DNA from: Bacteroidota bacterium
GTDB lineage: Bacteria > Bacteroidota > Bacteroidia > Chitinophagales > Chitinophagaceae
Direction: 5' to 3'
Length of the DNA stretch: 56,447 bases
Assembly: GCA_029558715.1 (NCBI GenBank)
Contig: JAKQEA010000171.1
Location: forward strand, 1 to 56,447
The notes under the pieces are model-generated. The model was not told the DNA's origin. It saw only the letters and a program-made list of their open reading frames with translations, and did no database searches. Below are positions 15,557 to 23,903 of this stretch, one piece after another. Made by a program: the position numbers and the translations under genes. Position 1 is the stretch's first letter; each line of letters starts with the position of its first letter.

Positions 15557-15571
15557 TAATCAATAGATACA

Positions 15572-16309
15572 ATGCGAACAGTTATTTTAACAATGACATT
15601 TCTTTTGACACTGATACAAACTTTTGGTCAGGCAGAAGAACCGAAACTTAAAATTTCACCCCTGACAGACAACTTTTATATTTATACAACTTACAACACT
15701 TACGAAGGAAGTAAAATACCTGCTAATGGAATGTATGTTGTAACTAATGAAGGTGTCATTTTATTTGACACACCCTGGGACACAACACAATTTCAACCAT
15801 TATTAGATAGTATCAAATTGAAACATAATAAAAATGTGAAAATTTGTATTGCTACGCATTGGCACAGTGACAGAACTGAGGGACTTGAGTATTACAAGAA
15901 ACAGGGAATTAAAACCTATACAACTAAACAAACAGACGAATTAAGTAAAAAGAATAGCAAAAAAAGAGCTGAATACCTAATTGAAAAAGACACTATTTTC
16001 AACATTGAGCAATATTCTTTTGAAACTTATTATCCAGGACAAGGACACACAGAAGACAATATCGTTATTTGGTTTGACAAAGAAAAAATTCTCTATGGTG
16101 GTTGCTTAATAAAAGGTGCTGACGCTGAAAATTTAGGTTACTTGGGAGATGGCAATGTTATTGAATACGAAACTACTCTTAAAAATGTGCAGAAAAAATA
16201 TCCTGATCCAAAATATATAATCGTTTCACACCACGACTGGAACAATATAAAGTCATTAAAACATTCAATAAAATTGGCGAAAAAAATAAAAAGAAAAAAC
16301 TACCGCTAA
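15572..16309 (+). CDS. Subclass B1-type metallo-beta-lactamase
   Basis: A 245-residue protein, normal B1 length, with signal peptide ending QTFGQ. All six zinc ligands of subclass B1 are visible: His96, His98 and Asp100 in THWHSDRTEG; His159 in PGQGHTEDN; Cys178 in YGGCLIK; and His221 in VSHHDW. The segment LFDTPWD matches the strand before the active site. Such periplasmic di-zinc enzymes hydrolyse beta-lactams including carbapenems. Oddities are EG instead of GG after the HxHxD motif, and His rather than Gly before the last ligand. The stop codon lies inside the attC-like spacer F. It is the last intact gene of the array and has AT-rich composition. Confidence 0.88.
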   Translation: MRTVILTMTFLLTLIQTFGQAEEPKLKISPLTDNFYIYTTYNTYEGSKIPANGMYVVTNEGVILFDTPWDTTQFQPLLDSIKLKHNKNVKICIATHWHSDRTEGLEYYKKQGIKTYTTKQTDELSKKNSKKRAEYLIEKDTIFNIEQYSFETYYPGQGHTEDNIVIWFDKEKILYGGCLIKGADAENLGYLGDGNVIEYETTLKNVQKKYPDPKYIIVSHHDWNNIKSLKHSIKLAKKIKRKNYR

Positions 16310-16376
16310 CGGTTTGGCAATATGGCTGGACGAATAGATGAAGCCCCCAACAGCACAAATGCCTGAACGTTATTCG
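16304..16376 (+). repeat. attC-like palindrome F (73 bp)
   Basis: CGCTAACGGTTTGGCAATAT followed by GGCTG (16304-16328) pairs imperfectly with CAGCACAAATGCCTGAACG followed by TTATTCG at the right end. The size and the AAC...GTT ends are those of a standard integron attC site. Its first box overlaps the stop codon of the metallo-beta-lactamase gene, a layout typical of gene cassettes. Confidence 0.6.
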
Positions 16377-16401
16377 TAAATAAAAATTATTACTTTCCCG
16401 T

Positions 16402-16529
16402 ATAAAAAAAATAGTAGTAAGCCTTTTGACATTTTTTACAGTGCCCTTGCATTTTCACAGGAAGCGGACGGTTATTACATTAACAAAGCGGGTGATTCGT
16501 TGAAAAACGAATATCTGCCATTCCGTTAA
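16402..16529 (+). pseudogene. Decayed 5' fragment of an exported protein
   Basis: From ATA at 16402 (a likely former ATG) one frame reads as a signal-peptide core (KKIVVSLLTFFTVPL). A shift of frame near 16450 continues AFSQEADGYYINKAGDSL, then KNEYLPFR and a stop at 16527-16529. The phrase SQEADGYYINKAGDSLK looks like the mature start of an exported Bacteroidota protein. It lacks a start and has a frameshift and early stop. The rest of the gap 16310-16712 shows nothing else besides palindrome F. Confidence 0.4.
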
Positions 16530-16712
16530 TTTTTCTCTAATAACCTGCTCACAGAAGGTCTTTTAGCTGTCATTGACGCCAGGTTCATACCAATGAAGGA
16601 GCTTACCCGCAATAAGCATTGATCTCTCTCAGGTGTTGAATCATTTTCTTACTGTACTTTCATCTTCAGATACGTACCTGCTACCGGCCCATCTCTCACC
16701 AATGTTGTAACT

Positions 16713-17495
16713 ATGAGTGGATACACAACAGCATATATAACCGATTCACACAAGAATGTTCAATTCTACCAGAACATTTTGAAGGAACTGGGTTTTGAAT
16801 TAAAACATGATTCGGTCATTCTTGATTTCGGATGCGGTGCCGGCGGAGAAGTGTACCAGTTAAGGAAAAAAAACTACCTTGCCTTTGGCTGCGATATAGT
16901 ACCCTTATATGAAGAAGTGCAAAACTTATGCAGGGAAGAAAAACTTACCAGGGAAGATGAAATAATTTTCAGGACTATCGATGTCAATAATTACAGGATC
17001 CCGTTTGCAGATAATAGTTTTGATTTCGTTTTCAGCAACCAGGTCTTTGAGCATGTTAAAAATTACCCGGAAACACTTGCTGAAATTTACAGGGTATTAA
17101 AACCGGGAGCCTGCAGCCTTCATTTTTTCCCTTCCAGGTACCGGCCCGTTGAGTGCCATGTTTTTGTTCCTTTTGCAGGAATTTTCCAGTCTTACCACTA
17201 TTTGAAGTTTTGGGCTTTCCTGGGTATACGAAATGCTTATCAAAAAGGATTCAGCTATAAAGAAACAGCTGCTACCAACCATGAGTTCTTACATAAACGT
17301 ACCATGTATTACACCAAAAAGAAAATTGCGCAATATGTACTGAACCAGTTTAAGAACATATCATTTATTGAACATCTCTTTATTAAGTATAGTGAAGGCC
17401 GCCTGAAAAAACTCTACCCCCTCTCACAAAAAATTCCTTTCATTACTTCACTCATAAGAACCTTTCATACCCGGGTTATCTTTTTTACAAAGTGA
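16713..17495 (+). CDS. SAM-dependent methyltransferase (class I)
   Basis: A 260-residue protein. Residues 38-140 carry the Rossmann methyltransferase motifs: motif I ILDFGCGAGGEVYQL, motif II acidic residue in GCDIVPLYEE, and the post motifs IPFADNSFDFVFSNQVFEHV and EIYRVLKPGACSLHFFPS, as in Methyltransf_11. The C-terminal third is specific and has no recognised family. The acceptor is unknown. It follows the cassette array on the same strand, and its GAT/GAA-rich composition resembles the core genome more than the array. Confidence 0.88.
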   Translation: MSGYTTAYITDSHKNVQFYQNILKELGFELKHDSVILDFGCGAGGEVYQLRKKNYLAFGCDIVPLYEEVQNLCREEKLTREDEIIFRTIDVNNYRIPFADNSFDFVFSNQVFEHVKNYPETLAEIYRVLKPGACSLHFFPSRYRPVECHVFVPFAGIFQSYHYLKFWAFLGIRNAYQKGFSYKETAATNHEFLHKRTMYYTKKKIAQYVLNQFKNISFIEHLFIKYSEGRLKKLYPLSQKIPFITSLIRTFHTRVIFFTK

Positions 17496-17505
17496 GAGGT
17501 AGCAA

Positions 17506-17534
17506 TAAAAAAACTCCCCGCCATGCAGGGAGTT
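17506..17534 (-). terminator. Rho-independent terminator of gltA
   Basis: Read on the minus strand, AACTCCC and GGGAGTT arms (17528-17534 and 17512-17518) are followed by a run of T (17513-17507). It lies 30 bases after the citrate synthase stop codon. Confidence 0.75.
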
Positions 17535-17563
17535 CAACTATTATTTTCCTGATTCGCTGATTT

Positions 17564-18889
17564 CTATTCGCCCCAGATATTATCTTTTCCGTCAAGCCAC
17601 AGTTTTACCAGGTCTGTCGTTACAGATTTTGGTCTTTCCAGCGGGAAACCAAGGGCCCTGTCCCAGCAAAGACTGGCCAATACACCCAATGCACGGCTCA
17701 CGGCAAACAGTACAGTGTAGAATTCATATTCCACCATACCATAATGCACCAACAAAGCGCCGCTATGTGCATCCACATTCGGCCAGGGGTTTTTTATCTT
17801 ACCAATAGTTTGCAGGATAGGAGGCACCGTTTCATAAATATTCCAAACCGTCTGTACCAGTTTATCATCCGGCATATGTTTTTTACCAAATTCCATTTGT
17901 GCAGTAAACCGCGGGTCGGTTTTGCGAAGCACCGCATGTCCGTAACCCGGTACTACTTTTCCTTCACTCAATGTCTTCTTTACATACTCAGCGATCTGTT
18001 CTTTGGTCGGAAGGTCTGTTTTTAATTCTTCCTGCATTTCAAATATCCATTTGATCACTTCCTGGTTAGCCAGTCCATGTAGAGGACCAGCGAGGCCATT
18101 CATACCCGCAGCATAGCTCAGGTACGGATCGCTTAATGCAGAACCCACCAGGTGGGTGGTATGTGCAGATACATTACCGCCCTCATGATCGGCATGAATC
18201 GTCATATACAGGCGCATCAGTTCTTTGAAACTCTCATCTTCAAAACCCAGCATATGGGCAAAGTTGCCGGCCCAGTCAAGCAATCCATTAGGTTGTATGT
18301 GATCGCTGTTCTTGTACTTGCGGCGATAAATATAAGCCGCTATCCTTGGCAGGCGGGACAAGAGTACCAGGCTGTCATCAAATACCGGCAGCCAGTAATC
18401 TTTTTTATTAATGCCTTCGGCATATTTTTTCTGGAAGTAACTTTCTGTCTGCAATGCCATCACTCCTACCACAAACATTGTCATCGGGTGGGCTGTTACC
18501 GGCAATGCATCAATGGCTTCAAACACATGGGTGGGCACATGGCTTCTGCGCTGCAGGATATTGGTAACATGATTGGCTTCCTCCTCTGTCGGCAATTCGC
18601 CGATCATCATCAGGTAAAACAAACCTTCAGGCAATGGTTCACTGCCTCCTGGTGCTTTAGGTAATTTTTGTTGCAGTTCCGGAATAGAATACCCCCTGAA
18701 ACGGATACCTTCCTGTGCATCCAGCAACGAAGTTTCTGTTACCAGGCCGGTGATACCCCGCATACCCTGGTAGATCTGCGATAACTGCACTTCACCAATC
18801 ACCTTGTTGCCATGTTCTTTTAATAAGTCCTTGATCTCTGCACCGACGGCTTCGGATTTTGCTTTGAACCTGTCTTTTATGATACCCAT
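17564..18889 (-). CDS. gltA: Citrate synthase, mitochondrial (eukaryotic) type
   Basis: A 441-residue enzyme that condenses oxaloacetate and acetyl-CoA into citrate, the entry step of the TCA cycle. Catalytic residues are His271 (GLAGPLHGLANQEV), His318 (VVPGYGHAVLRKTDPRF) and Asp373 (NVDAHSGALL). Their spacing is almost the same as His274, His320 and Asp375 of the pig enzyme. The motifs and the long N-terminal region (IGEVQLSQIYQGMRGI) match the eukaryotic-type family rather than the NADH-regulated E. coli type. It is a single gene with its own promoter and terminator. Confidence 0.95.
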   Translation of the reverse strand: MGIIKDRFKAKSEAVGAEIKDLLKEHGNKVIGEVQLSQIYQGMRGITGLVTETSLLDAQEGIRFRGYSIPELQQKLPKAPGGSEPLPEGLFYLMMIGELPTEEEANHVTNILQRRSHVPTHVFEAIDALPVTAHPMTMFVVGVMALQTESYFQKKYAEGINKKDYWLPVFDDSLVLLSRLPRIAAYIYRRKYKNSDHIQPNGLLDWAGNFAHMLGFEDESFKELMRLYMTIHADHEGGNVSAHTTHLVGSALSDPYLSYAAGMNGLAGPLHGLANQEVIKWIFEMQEELKTDLPTKEQIAEYVKKTLSEGKVVPGYGHAVLRKTDPRFTAQMEFGKKHMPDDKLVQTVWNIYETVPPILQTIGKIKNPWPNVDAHSGALLVHYGMVEYEFYTVLFAVSRALGVLASLCWDRALGFPLERPKSVTTDLVKLWLDGKDNIWGE

Positions 18890-18934
18890 GATACCTTATT
18901 TTTCGGGGGGAAATAAGAAAAAATTATGAAGGCA

Positions 18935-18965
18935 TAAAATTACACAATGCACCCTGCTGTAACAA
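18935..18965 (-). promoter_or_regulatory. Candidate Bacteroidota-type promoter of gltA
   Basis: On the minus strand, TTG (18965-18963) is separated by 20 bases from TAATTTTA (18942-18935), close to the consensus TAnnTTTG. The citrate synthase ATG follows about 45 bases later. One base differs from the -7 consensus. Confidence 0.4.
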
Positions 18966-19006
18966 AAAATAAGCTTGAAAGTTTGGACATTGATTGCCCT
19001 GTTTCA

Positions 19007-20104
19007 CTATTTGGGTGTGCGGCGATATAGCCACCAGGCCACTCCTGCAAATACAATGTTGGGCAACCAGGCAGCAAGCAGCGGAGGGAAATTTCCCTTT
19101 ATGGCAAATACTGTAGAAAACCGGTCGGACATGATGAACAAGGAAGCAATGATGATACCCAGGGCAAGGTGCATACCACTGCCGCCCCGGGTCCGGCGGC
19201 TGGCAATAACAACACCGATCATTGTCAATAATAATACCGCAGCCGGTGTAGCCGTGCGACGATACCGCTCTACTTTTAACGCATTCAGCCCTTCTGTGCC
19301 CCGAATTTCTTCCCGGTCAATATACCGGGCCAGTTCCGGTGTGGTAAGTTTGTCTTTCAGGTACTCATCTTTACGCAATTCATCCGGACGAAGAATAAGG
19401 TTAATCACTAATGTGTCATGGTTTTTCATTCTTTCGCCAATGCTGTCCACAAACCGCTCTGCCACCCGGTAGAATTTCCATTTCTTAATGGTGGCATCCC
19501 ATTGCATGGTTTCAGCCCGCAGGTTATACACCATTTTATTATTCCTGATCTTTTCCATGAAAAACCCTCTTGCCGATTTACTGGCTGTATCATAATCCCT
19601 GATGCCAACAAAAGTGTTGGTATCAATACGCAGATAATAACAGCGGACACAGGTTCCGAATGAGCGGTTCTTTGTAGGGTCGTTCTTATCAAGATAATTT
19701 GTCTGGAAATTGCTCCTAATGATATTGGCCTTGGGTATCCAGTAGCGGCTGCCTACCCAAAGAACAAGTGCCAGCAATACCCCACCAATGATATAGGGTC
19801 GCAAAAAACGGTTGTAACTGGTTCCGCTGGCCAGTATAGCAATAATCTCTGACCGGGTGGCCATCCGGCTGGTAAAAAAAATAACAGCGATAAAAACAAA
19901 TAATGGGAACAGCAGGCTCCATATAAAAGGAACAAATCCTAAATAGTATTTGTTGATGATCTCGCTGGTGCTGAAGTCTGCTTTTACAAAATCATCCGCC
20001 TTTTCGCTGCTGTCAACAGCCACGGCTATTGCCGTAAAAAGCAGCATACAAAATACAAAGGTGACCAGGAATTTCTTCAGTATATACCAGTCGATTTTCT
20101 GCAT
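19007..20104 (-). CDS. LptF/LptG-family permease (YjgP/YjgQ)
   Basis: About 365 residues from MQKIDWYILKKF, a typical start for this family. Three N-terminal hydrophobic helices are followed by a periplasmic beta-jellyroll (residues ~120-260) and three C-terminal helices (including AVLLLTMIGVVIASR). The SRMATRSEIIAILASGTS loop is the conserved coupling element that contacts the LptB ATPase. With LptB and a partner permease it extracts lipopolysaccharide from the inner membrane. Neither partner is in the window, so LptF and LptG cannot be told apart. It lies next to tgt, a common Bacteroidota pairing. Confidence 0.88.
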   Translation of the reverse strand: MQKIDWYILKKFLVTFVFCMLLFTAIAVAVDSSEKADDFVKADFSTSEIINKYYLGFVPFIWSLLFPLFVFIAVIFFTSRMATRSEIIAILASGTSYNRFLRPYIIGGVLLALVLWVGSRYWIPKANIIRSNFQTNYLDKNDPTKNRSFGTCVRCYYLRIDTNTFVGIRDYDTASKSARGFFMEKIRNNKMVYNLRAETMQWDATIKKWKFYRVAERFVDSIGERMKNHDTLVINLILRPDELRKDEYLKDKLTTPELARYIDREEIRGTEGLNALKVERYRRTATPAAVLLLTMIGVVIASRRTRGGSGMHLALGIIIASLFIMSDRFSTVFAIKGNFPPLLAAWLPNIVFAGVAWWLYRRTPK

Positions 20105-20153
20105 CGGCCTCAAAAGTAACTGAAAAACTGTTGATGGAATGTGAAAGGAAGGT

Positions 20154-21293
20154 CTATAGCTTTTGCTTCAGCCTTACCAGCATTTCGTTCTTCCAATTAT
20201 TAAAACTCCCTTGCTGGGTCTTTTTTCTCGCCTCTCCTACCAGCCATAAATAAAATGCAAGATTGTGAATACTGGCAATGGTGTATCCTAAGAACTCTTT
20301 TGCTTTCATCAAGTGGCGCAGGTATGCCTTGCTGTAATAATTACTCACTTCACAATCAAAGCCATCATCAATGGGAGAAAAATCATGCTCCCATTTTTTA
20401 TTATCTATATTGATCACTCCATTAGTGGTAAAAAGCATCGCATTTCTTCCGTTTCGGGTGGGCATCACACAGTCAAACATATCTATGCCCATGCCGATAC
20501 ATTCCAGGATATTCCAGGGAGTGCCTACTCCCATCAGGTATCTTGGTTTATTGATTGGTAAATGGTCGCAGCACCAGTCGCATATTTCATACATCACCGG
20601 TTCAGGTTCTCCTACGCTTAATCCTCCAATAGCATTACCGGCAGCTTCTTTGGCAGCTATAAATTCACAGGATTGTTTGCGCAGGTCTTTGAAGGTTCCT
20701 CCCTGTACTATCGGAAAAAGATTTTGAGTATATCCATACCTGGGTTCTGTGGAGTTGAACTGGGTAAAACACCTGTCGAGCCAGCGATGGGTCATCTCCA
20801 TCGATTTTTTTGCATAGCTGAATTCACTTCCGCCGGGAGGGCACTCGTCAAAAGCCATGATGATATCACCACCAATACTCCGCTGAATGTCCATTACATT
20901 TTCGGGAGTGAATAAATGCTTACTTCCATCTATATGCGACTGAAAGGTCACTCCCTCTTCTTTTATCTTCCTGGTACCTGCCAGCGAAAAAACCTGGTAG
21001 CCTCCGCTATCTGTTAATATTGGTTTGTTCCATCCATTGAATTTATGCAACCCTCCTGCAGCTTCCAGCACTTCCAGCCCGGGCCGCAGGTATAAATGGT
21101 ATGTATTACCCAAAATGATCTGTGCCTTTACATCATTCACTAATTGTTGCTGCGTTACAGCTTTTACACTTCCCGCTGTTCCTACCGGCATAAAAATGGG
21201 CGTCAGAATATCACCATGGTCTGTGGTGATGACTCCTGCCCTCGCTTTGGAATGTGTATCGGTATGTTGTAATTGAAATTGTAATGCCGGCAT
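20154..21293 (-). CDS. tgt: Queuine tRNA-ribosyltransferase with reduced zinc site
   Basis: About 380 residues from the ATG at 21293 (MPALQFQLQHTD). It exchanges guanine-34 of tRNAs with GU(N) anticodons for the queuosine precursor. Asp95 (LTDSGGYQVFS) and Asp274 (DMFDCVMPTRNGRN) are the catalytic pair, and GGLSVGEP and MGVGTPW are family motifs. The zinc site that is CxCxxC...H in E. coli here reads F312-x-C314-x-x-S317...H343, so two of the three cysteines are missing. The remainder, including YSKAYLRHL, is well conserved, so it is likely active. The gene precedes the LptF/G permease gene in the same direction. Confidence 0.95.
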   Translation of the reverse strand: MPALQFQLQHTDTHSKARAGVITTDHGDILTPIFMPVGTAGSVKAVTQQQLVNDVKAQIILGNTYHLYLRPGLEVLEAAGGLHKFNGWNKPILTDSGGYQVFSLAGTRKIKEEGVTFQSHIDGSKHLFTPENVMDIQRSIGGDIIMAFDECPPGGSEFSYAKKSMEMTHRWLDRCFTQFNSTEPRYGYTQNLFPIVQGGTFKDLRKQSCEFIAAKEAAGNAIGGLSVGEPEPVMYEICDWCCDHLPINKPRYLMGVGTPWNILECIGMGIDMFDCVMPTRNGRNAMLFTTNGVINIDNKKWEHDFSPIDDGFDCEVSNYYSKAYLRHLMKAKEFLGYTIASIHNLAFYLWLVGEARKKTQQGSFNNWKNEMLVRLKQKL

Positions 21294-21382
21294 AATGGCC
21301 GCAAGATAAAGCGAAACTGTTTTCCACAACCTGTGAAATATATACGCTGCCACAACAACAGCTTGTTGTTACCTTCGCCGCT

Positions 21383-22504
21383 ATGCCACCAATTAACTGG
21401 GGAGAGATTCTCTTTTATCTTTTTATTTTCATAACCGCCGTACAGCTTTTTTATTATGGTGTTTTTTTCAGTCGTCTTGCTTTTTATAAGCCCAGGTCAA
21501 AAACAAAGACACAGCATCACCCGGTATCGGTCATTATTTGTGCAAGAGATGAAGATGAGAACCTGGCACGCAACCTGCCCGGGGTACTGGTACAATCCTA
21601 TCCCAGTACGTATGAAGTAGTAGCAGTCAACGATAACTCCCTGGATGATTCAAAGTACATTTTACAGGAACTGAAAAAAACATTCAAGTCGTTGAATGTG
21701 GTAGAGCTGACGCAGGAAGCGGTGCATATTTCGGGAAAGAAATACCCCTTGTCAATCGGCATAAGAGAAGCCAGGCATGAAGTATTATTGCTCACCGATG
21801 CTGATTGTGTGCCTGCCAGCGAATACTGGGTGGAGAAAATGCAGAATGCCTATGATGAAGGCATAGAGATAGTATTAGGCTATGGGGCCTACCACAAAAA
21901 AAGGGGATTACTTAACAAACTGATACGTTTCGAAACCTTTCATACTGCATTACAATATTTATCATATGCCCTTGCCGGTATTCCTTATATGGGGGTAGGC
22001 AGAAATTTATCGTATAAAAAAAGCTTATTCTTCCGTAGTAAAGGGTTCTCTTCTATCAATCATATACCCAGCGGGGATGATGATCTGTTCATTAATAAAG
22101 TAGCCACTAAATATAATACAGCTGTTGTCATTGACCCGGATGCTATTACCCGTTCCATTCCTAAAACCACCTGGGGTGGCTGGTTAAGGCAAAAATCAAG
22201 ACATTATACTACTGCAAAATTTTACAAAGCCAAACACAAATTCTTACTGGGCCTTTACTTTGCCACTCAATTCATTTACTACCCTTTATTTGCAGCAGCT
22301 TTGATTTTCTTCGACTGGAGATTTGTACTGCCTGTATTTGGTACCCGGTTTATTTTACAGTCAATTGTATTGTATAAATCCATGAAAAAAATGGGAGAAA
22401 AAGATCTCTGGCCCTGGTTTATTTTCCTCGATATGTGGATGTTCTTTTATTATATCATCTTTGCCCCGGCACTATGGAAAAGGCCAAGAAGAAGCTGGAA
22501 TTAA
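21383..22504 (+). CDS. Family 2 glycosyltransferase, membrane-bound
   Basis: A 373-residue protein with an N-terminal helix (LFYLFIFITAVQLFYYGVFF) and two or three helices at the C-terminus. The catalytic domain holds SVIICARDEDENL, VNDNSLDDS, the DxD-type LLTDADCVPAS, GDDDLFINK and QKSRHYTT (a QxxRW-like motif). This is the GT2 processive-like layout. The sugar and acceptor are unknown. It is divergent from tgt, and rsmG starts 22 bases later on the same strand. Confidence 0.88.
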   Translation: MPPINWGEILFYLFIFITAVQLFYYGVFFSRLAFYKPRSKTKTQHHPVSVIICARDEDENLARNLPGVLVQSYPSTYEVVAVNDNSLDDSKYILQELKKTFKSLNVVELTQEAVHISGKKYPLSIGIREARHEVLLLTDADCVPASEYWVEKMQNAYDEGIEIVLGYGAYHKKRGLLNKLIRFETFHTALQYLSYALAGIPYMGVGRNLSYKKSLFFRSKGFSSINHIPSGDDDLFINKVATKYNTAVVIDPDAITRSIPKTTWGGWLRQKSRHYTTAKFYKAKHKFLLGLYFATQFIYYPLFAAALIFFDWRFVLPVFGTRFILQSIVLYKSMKKMGEKDLWPWFIFLDMWMFFYYIIFAPALWKRPRRSWN

Positions 22505-22525
22505 ATAGTGTACCGCTGTTTCGAT

Positions 22526-23158
22526 ATGGAAATAATACTCAAATACTTTTCTGATTTTACTCCCGGCCAGCTTGAACAGTTTCAATTACTGGGAAATTTA
22601 TATAAGGAATGGAATGAGAAGATCAATGTCATTTCCCGGAAGGATATTGACAGCCTCTATGAAAAACATGTGCTTCATTCATTAAGTATTGCCGCTGCTT
22701 TTGAGTTTGAACCTGGTACAGAGATCATTGATATTGGCACAGGTGGTGGTTTTCCGGGAATTCCGCTGGCTATTTTTTTCCCGGAAGTAAAATTTCATCT
22801 CGCTGACAGCATTGCCAAAAAGTTAAAAGTAGTTGATGCCGTGGCAGAAGCAATTGGTTTAAAAAACCTGACCACCCAACATACAAGAGCAGAAGAAATA
22901 AAAAACCGGAAATTTGATTTTGCTGTATCAAGAGCCGTTGCCCCGCTAAAAGAGTTATGGAAATGGAGCAGGCCCCTGTTGCAAGCCAAACCCAGAACCA
23001 GCAGTTCTGAATTACAACCAGGGCTTATTTGCTTAAAAGGCGGGGATCTTGCAAAAGAAATCCAGGAAAGCGGCACAAGGCCACGAATGATAGAAATCAC
23101 TGAATTGTTTGCGGAAGATTTCTTTAAAGAAAAATACCTTCTTTATGTCCGCAGATAA
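22526..23158 (+). CDS. rsmG: 16S rRNA (guanine-527-N7) methyltransferase
   Basis: About 210 residues from the ATG at 22526 (MEIILKYF). It methylates N7 of G527 in 16S rRNA with S-adenosylmethionine. The family motifs are clear: LYKEWNEKINVISRKD, then YEKHVLHSLS, then the SAM loop IIDIGTGGGFPGIPLAI, and AVSRAVAPLKELWKW. The C-terminus (CLKGGDLAKEI) is standard. It likely forms an operon with the upstream glycosyltransferase. Confidence 0.95.
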   Translation: MEIILKYFSDFTPGQLEQFQLLGNLYKEWNEKINVISRKDIDSLYEKHVLHSLSIAAAFEFEPGTEIIDIGTGGGFPGIPLAIFFPEVKFHLADSIAKKLKVVDAVAEAIGLKNLTTQHTRAEEIKNRKFDFAVSRAVAPLKELWKWSRPLLQAKPRTSSSELQPGLICLKGGDLAKEIQESGTRPRMIEITELFAEDFFKEKYLLYVRR

Positions 23159-23171
23159 AAATTACCAGTTT

Positions 23172-23190
23172 GTGGTATTGTTAGTACTAC
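23172..23190. promoter_or_regulatory. Candidate operator upstream of the response regulator
   Basis: GTGGTA at 23172-23177 and TACTAC at 23185-23190 form a head-to-head near-palindrome with a 7-base gap. It ends 22 bases before the start codon at 23213. The ten-base word GTGGTATTGT is repeated exactly at 23916-23925, after the same gene. Confidence 0.3.
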
Positions 23191-23212
23191 TTTAAATGAT
23201 GAACTTTAAGTA

Positions 23213-23860
23213 ATGAGACAAATCTCTGTTTTCATAGTAGATGATAATAAGGAGCTGAGAAATGCGCTTGAAGAAATCGTTACCATGTCTGAAGGATATA
23301 AATGTGCAGGTACGGTAGGTTCAGCAGAAGATGCAGTAATCCAGATTCCCATCTTAAAGCCGGATGTTGTACTGATGGATATTAATCTCGGAACAGAAGA
23401 AAGCGGAATTGATGTGGTAAGAGTACTAAAACCCCGTATACCAGATACTAATTTCATGATATGCACGGTGTACGAAGAAGATGAAAAAATATTTGAAGCA
23501 TTAAGTGCCGGTGCCAGCGGGTATATTTTGAAAAAAACACCTCCCGGCAGAATGCTGGAAGCTATCCGGGAACTTTACGAAGGCGGAGCTCCCATGAGTA
23601 GCCAGATAGCACGGAAAGTTGTAGCCGCATTTCAACAACAGCAAACGCAACATGCAGCAACAGAAACTGAAAAACTGAATATGCTTACCAACCGGGAAAT
23701 GGAAATCCTCGAACTCCTTTCCAGGGGTTTAATGTATAAAGAGATCGCTTCTCAAACATTCCTGAGCCCGGAAACAGTCAGAAAACATGTTTATCACATT
23801 TACGAGAAATTACATGTAACCAACAGGGTGGCTGCTGTCAATAAGTTTTACGGAAGGTGA
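23213..23860 (+). CDS. NarL/FixJ-family response regulator
   Basis: A 215-residue protein. The receiver domain (1-120) has the acidic pocket Asp10-Asp11, the phospho-acceptor Asp56 (VVLMDINLG) and the lysine in GYILKKTPPG. The LuxR-type HTH domain (about 150-215) has LTNREMEILELLSRGLMYKE and SPETVRKHVYHIYEKL. It therefore activates or represses transcription when phosphorylated. No histidine kinase gene is adjacent, so it is an orphan here. Related inverted-repeat motifs lie before and after the gene and may be its own binding sites. Confidence 0.93.
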   Translation: MRQISVFIVDDNKELRNALEEIVTMSEGYKCAGTVGSAEDAVIQIPILKPDVVLMDINLGTEESGIDVVRVLKPRIPDTNFMICTVYEEDEKIFEALSAGASGYILKKTPPGRMLEAIRELYEGGAPMSSQIARKVVAAFQQQQTQHAATETEKLNMLTNREMEILELLSRGLMYKEIASQTFLSPETVRKHVYHIYEKLHVTNRVAAVNKFYGR

Positions 23861-23903
23861 TTTTTGCAGGATTTTGCGGGAAAAATCGGTAAAAACCATT
23901 AAA

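Noticed and set aside
18152-18664. 170-codon ORF antisense to citrate synthase
   Set aside because: The opposite strand encodes a fully conserved enzyme, and the antisense product has no domain or signal.
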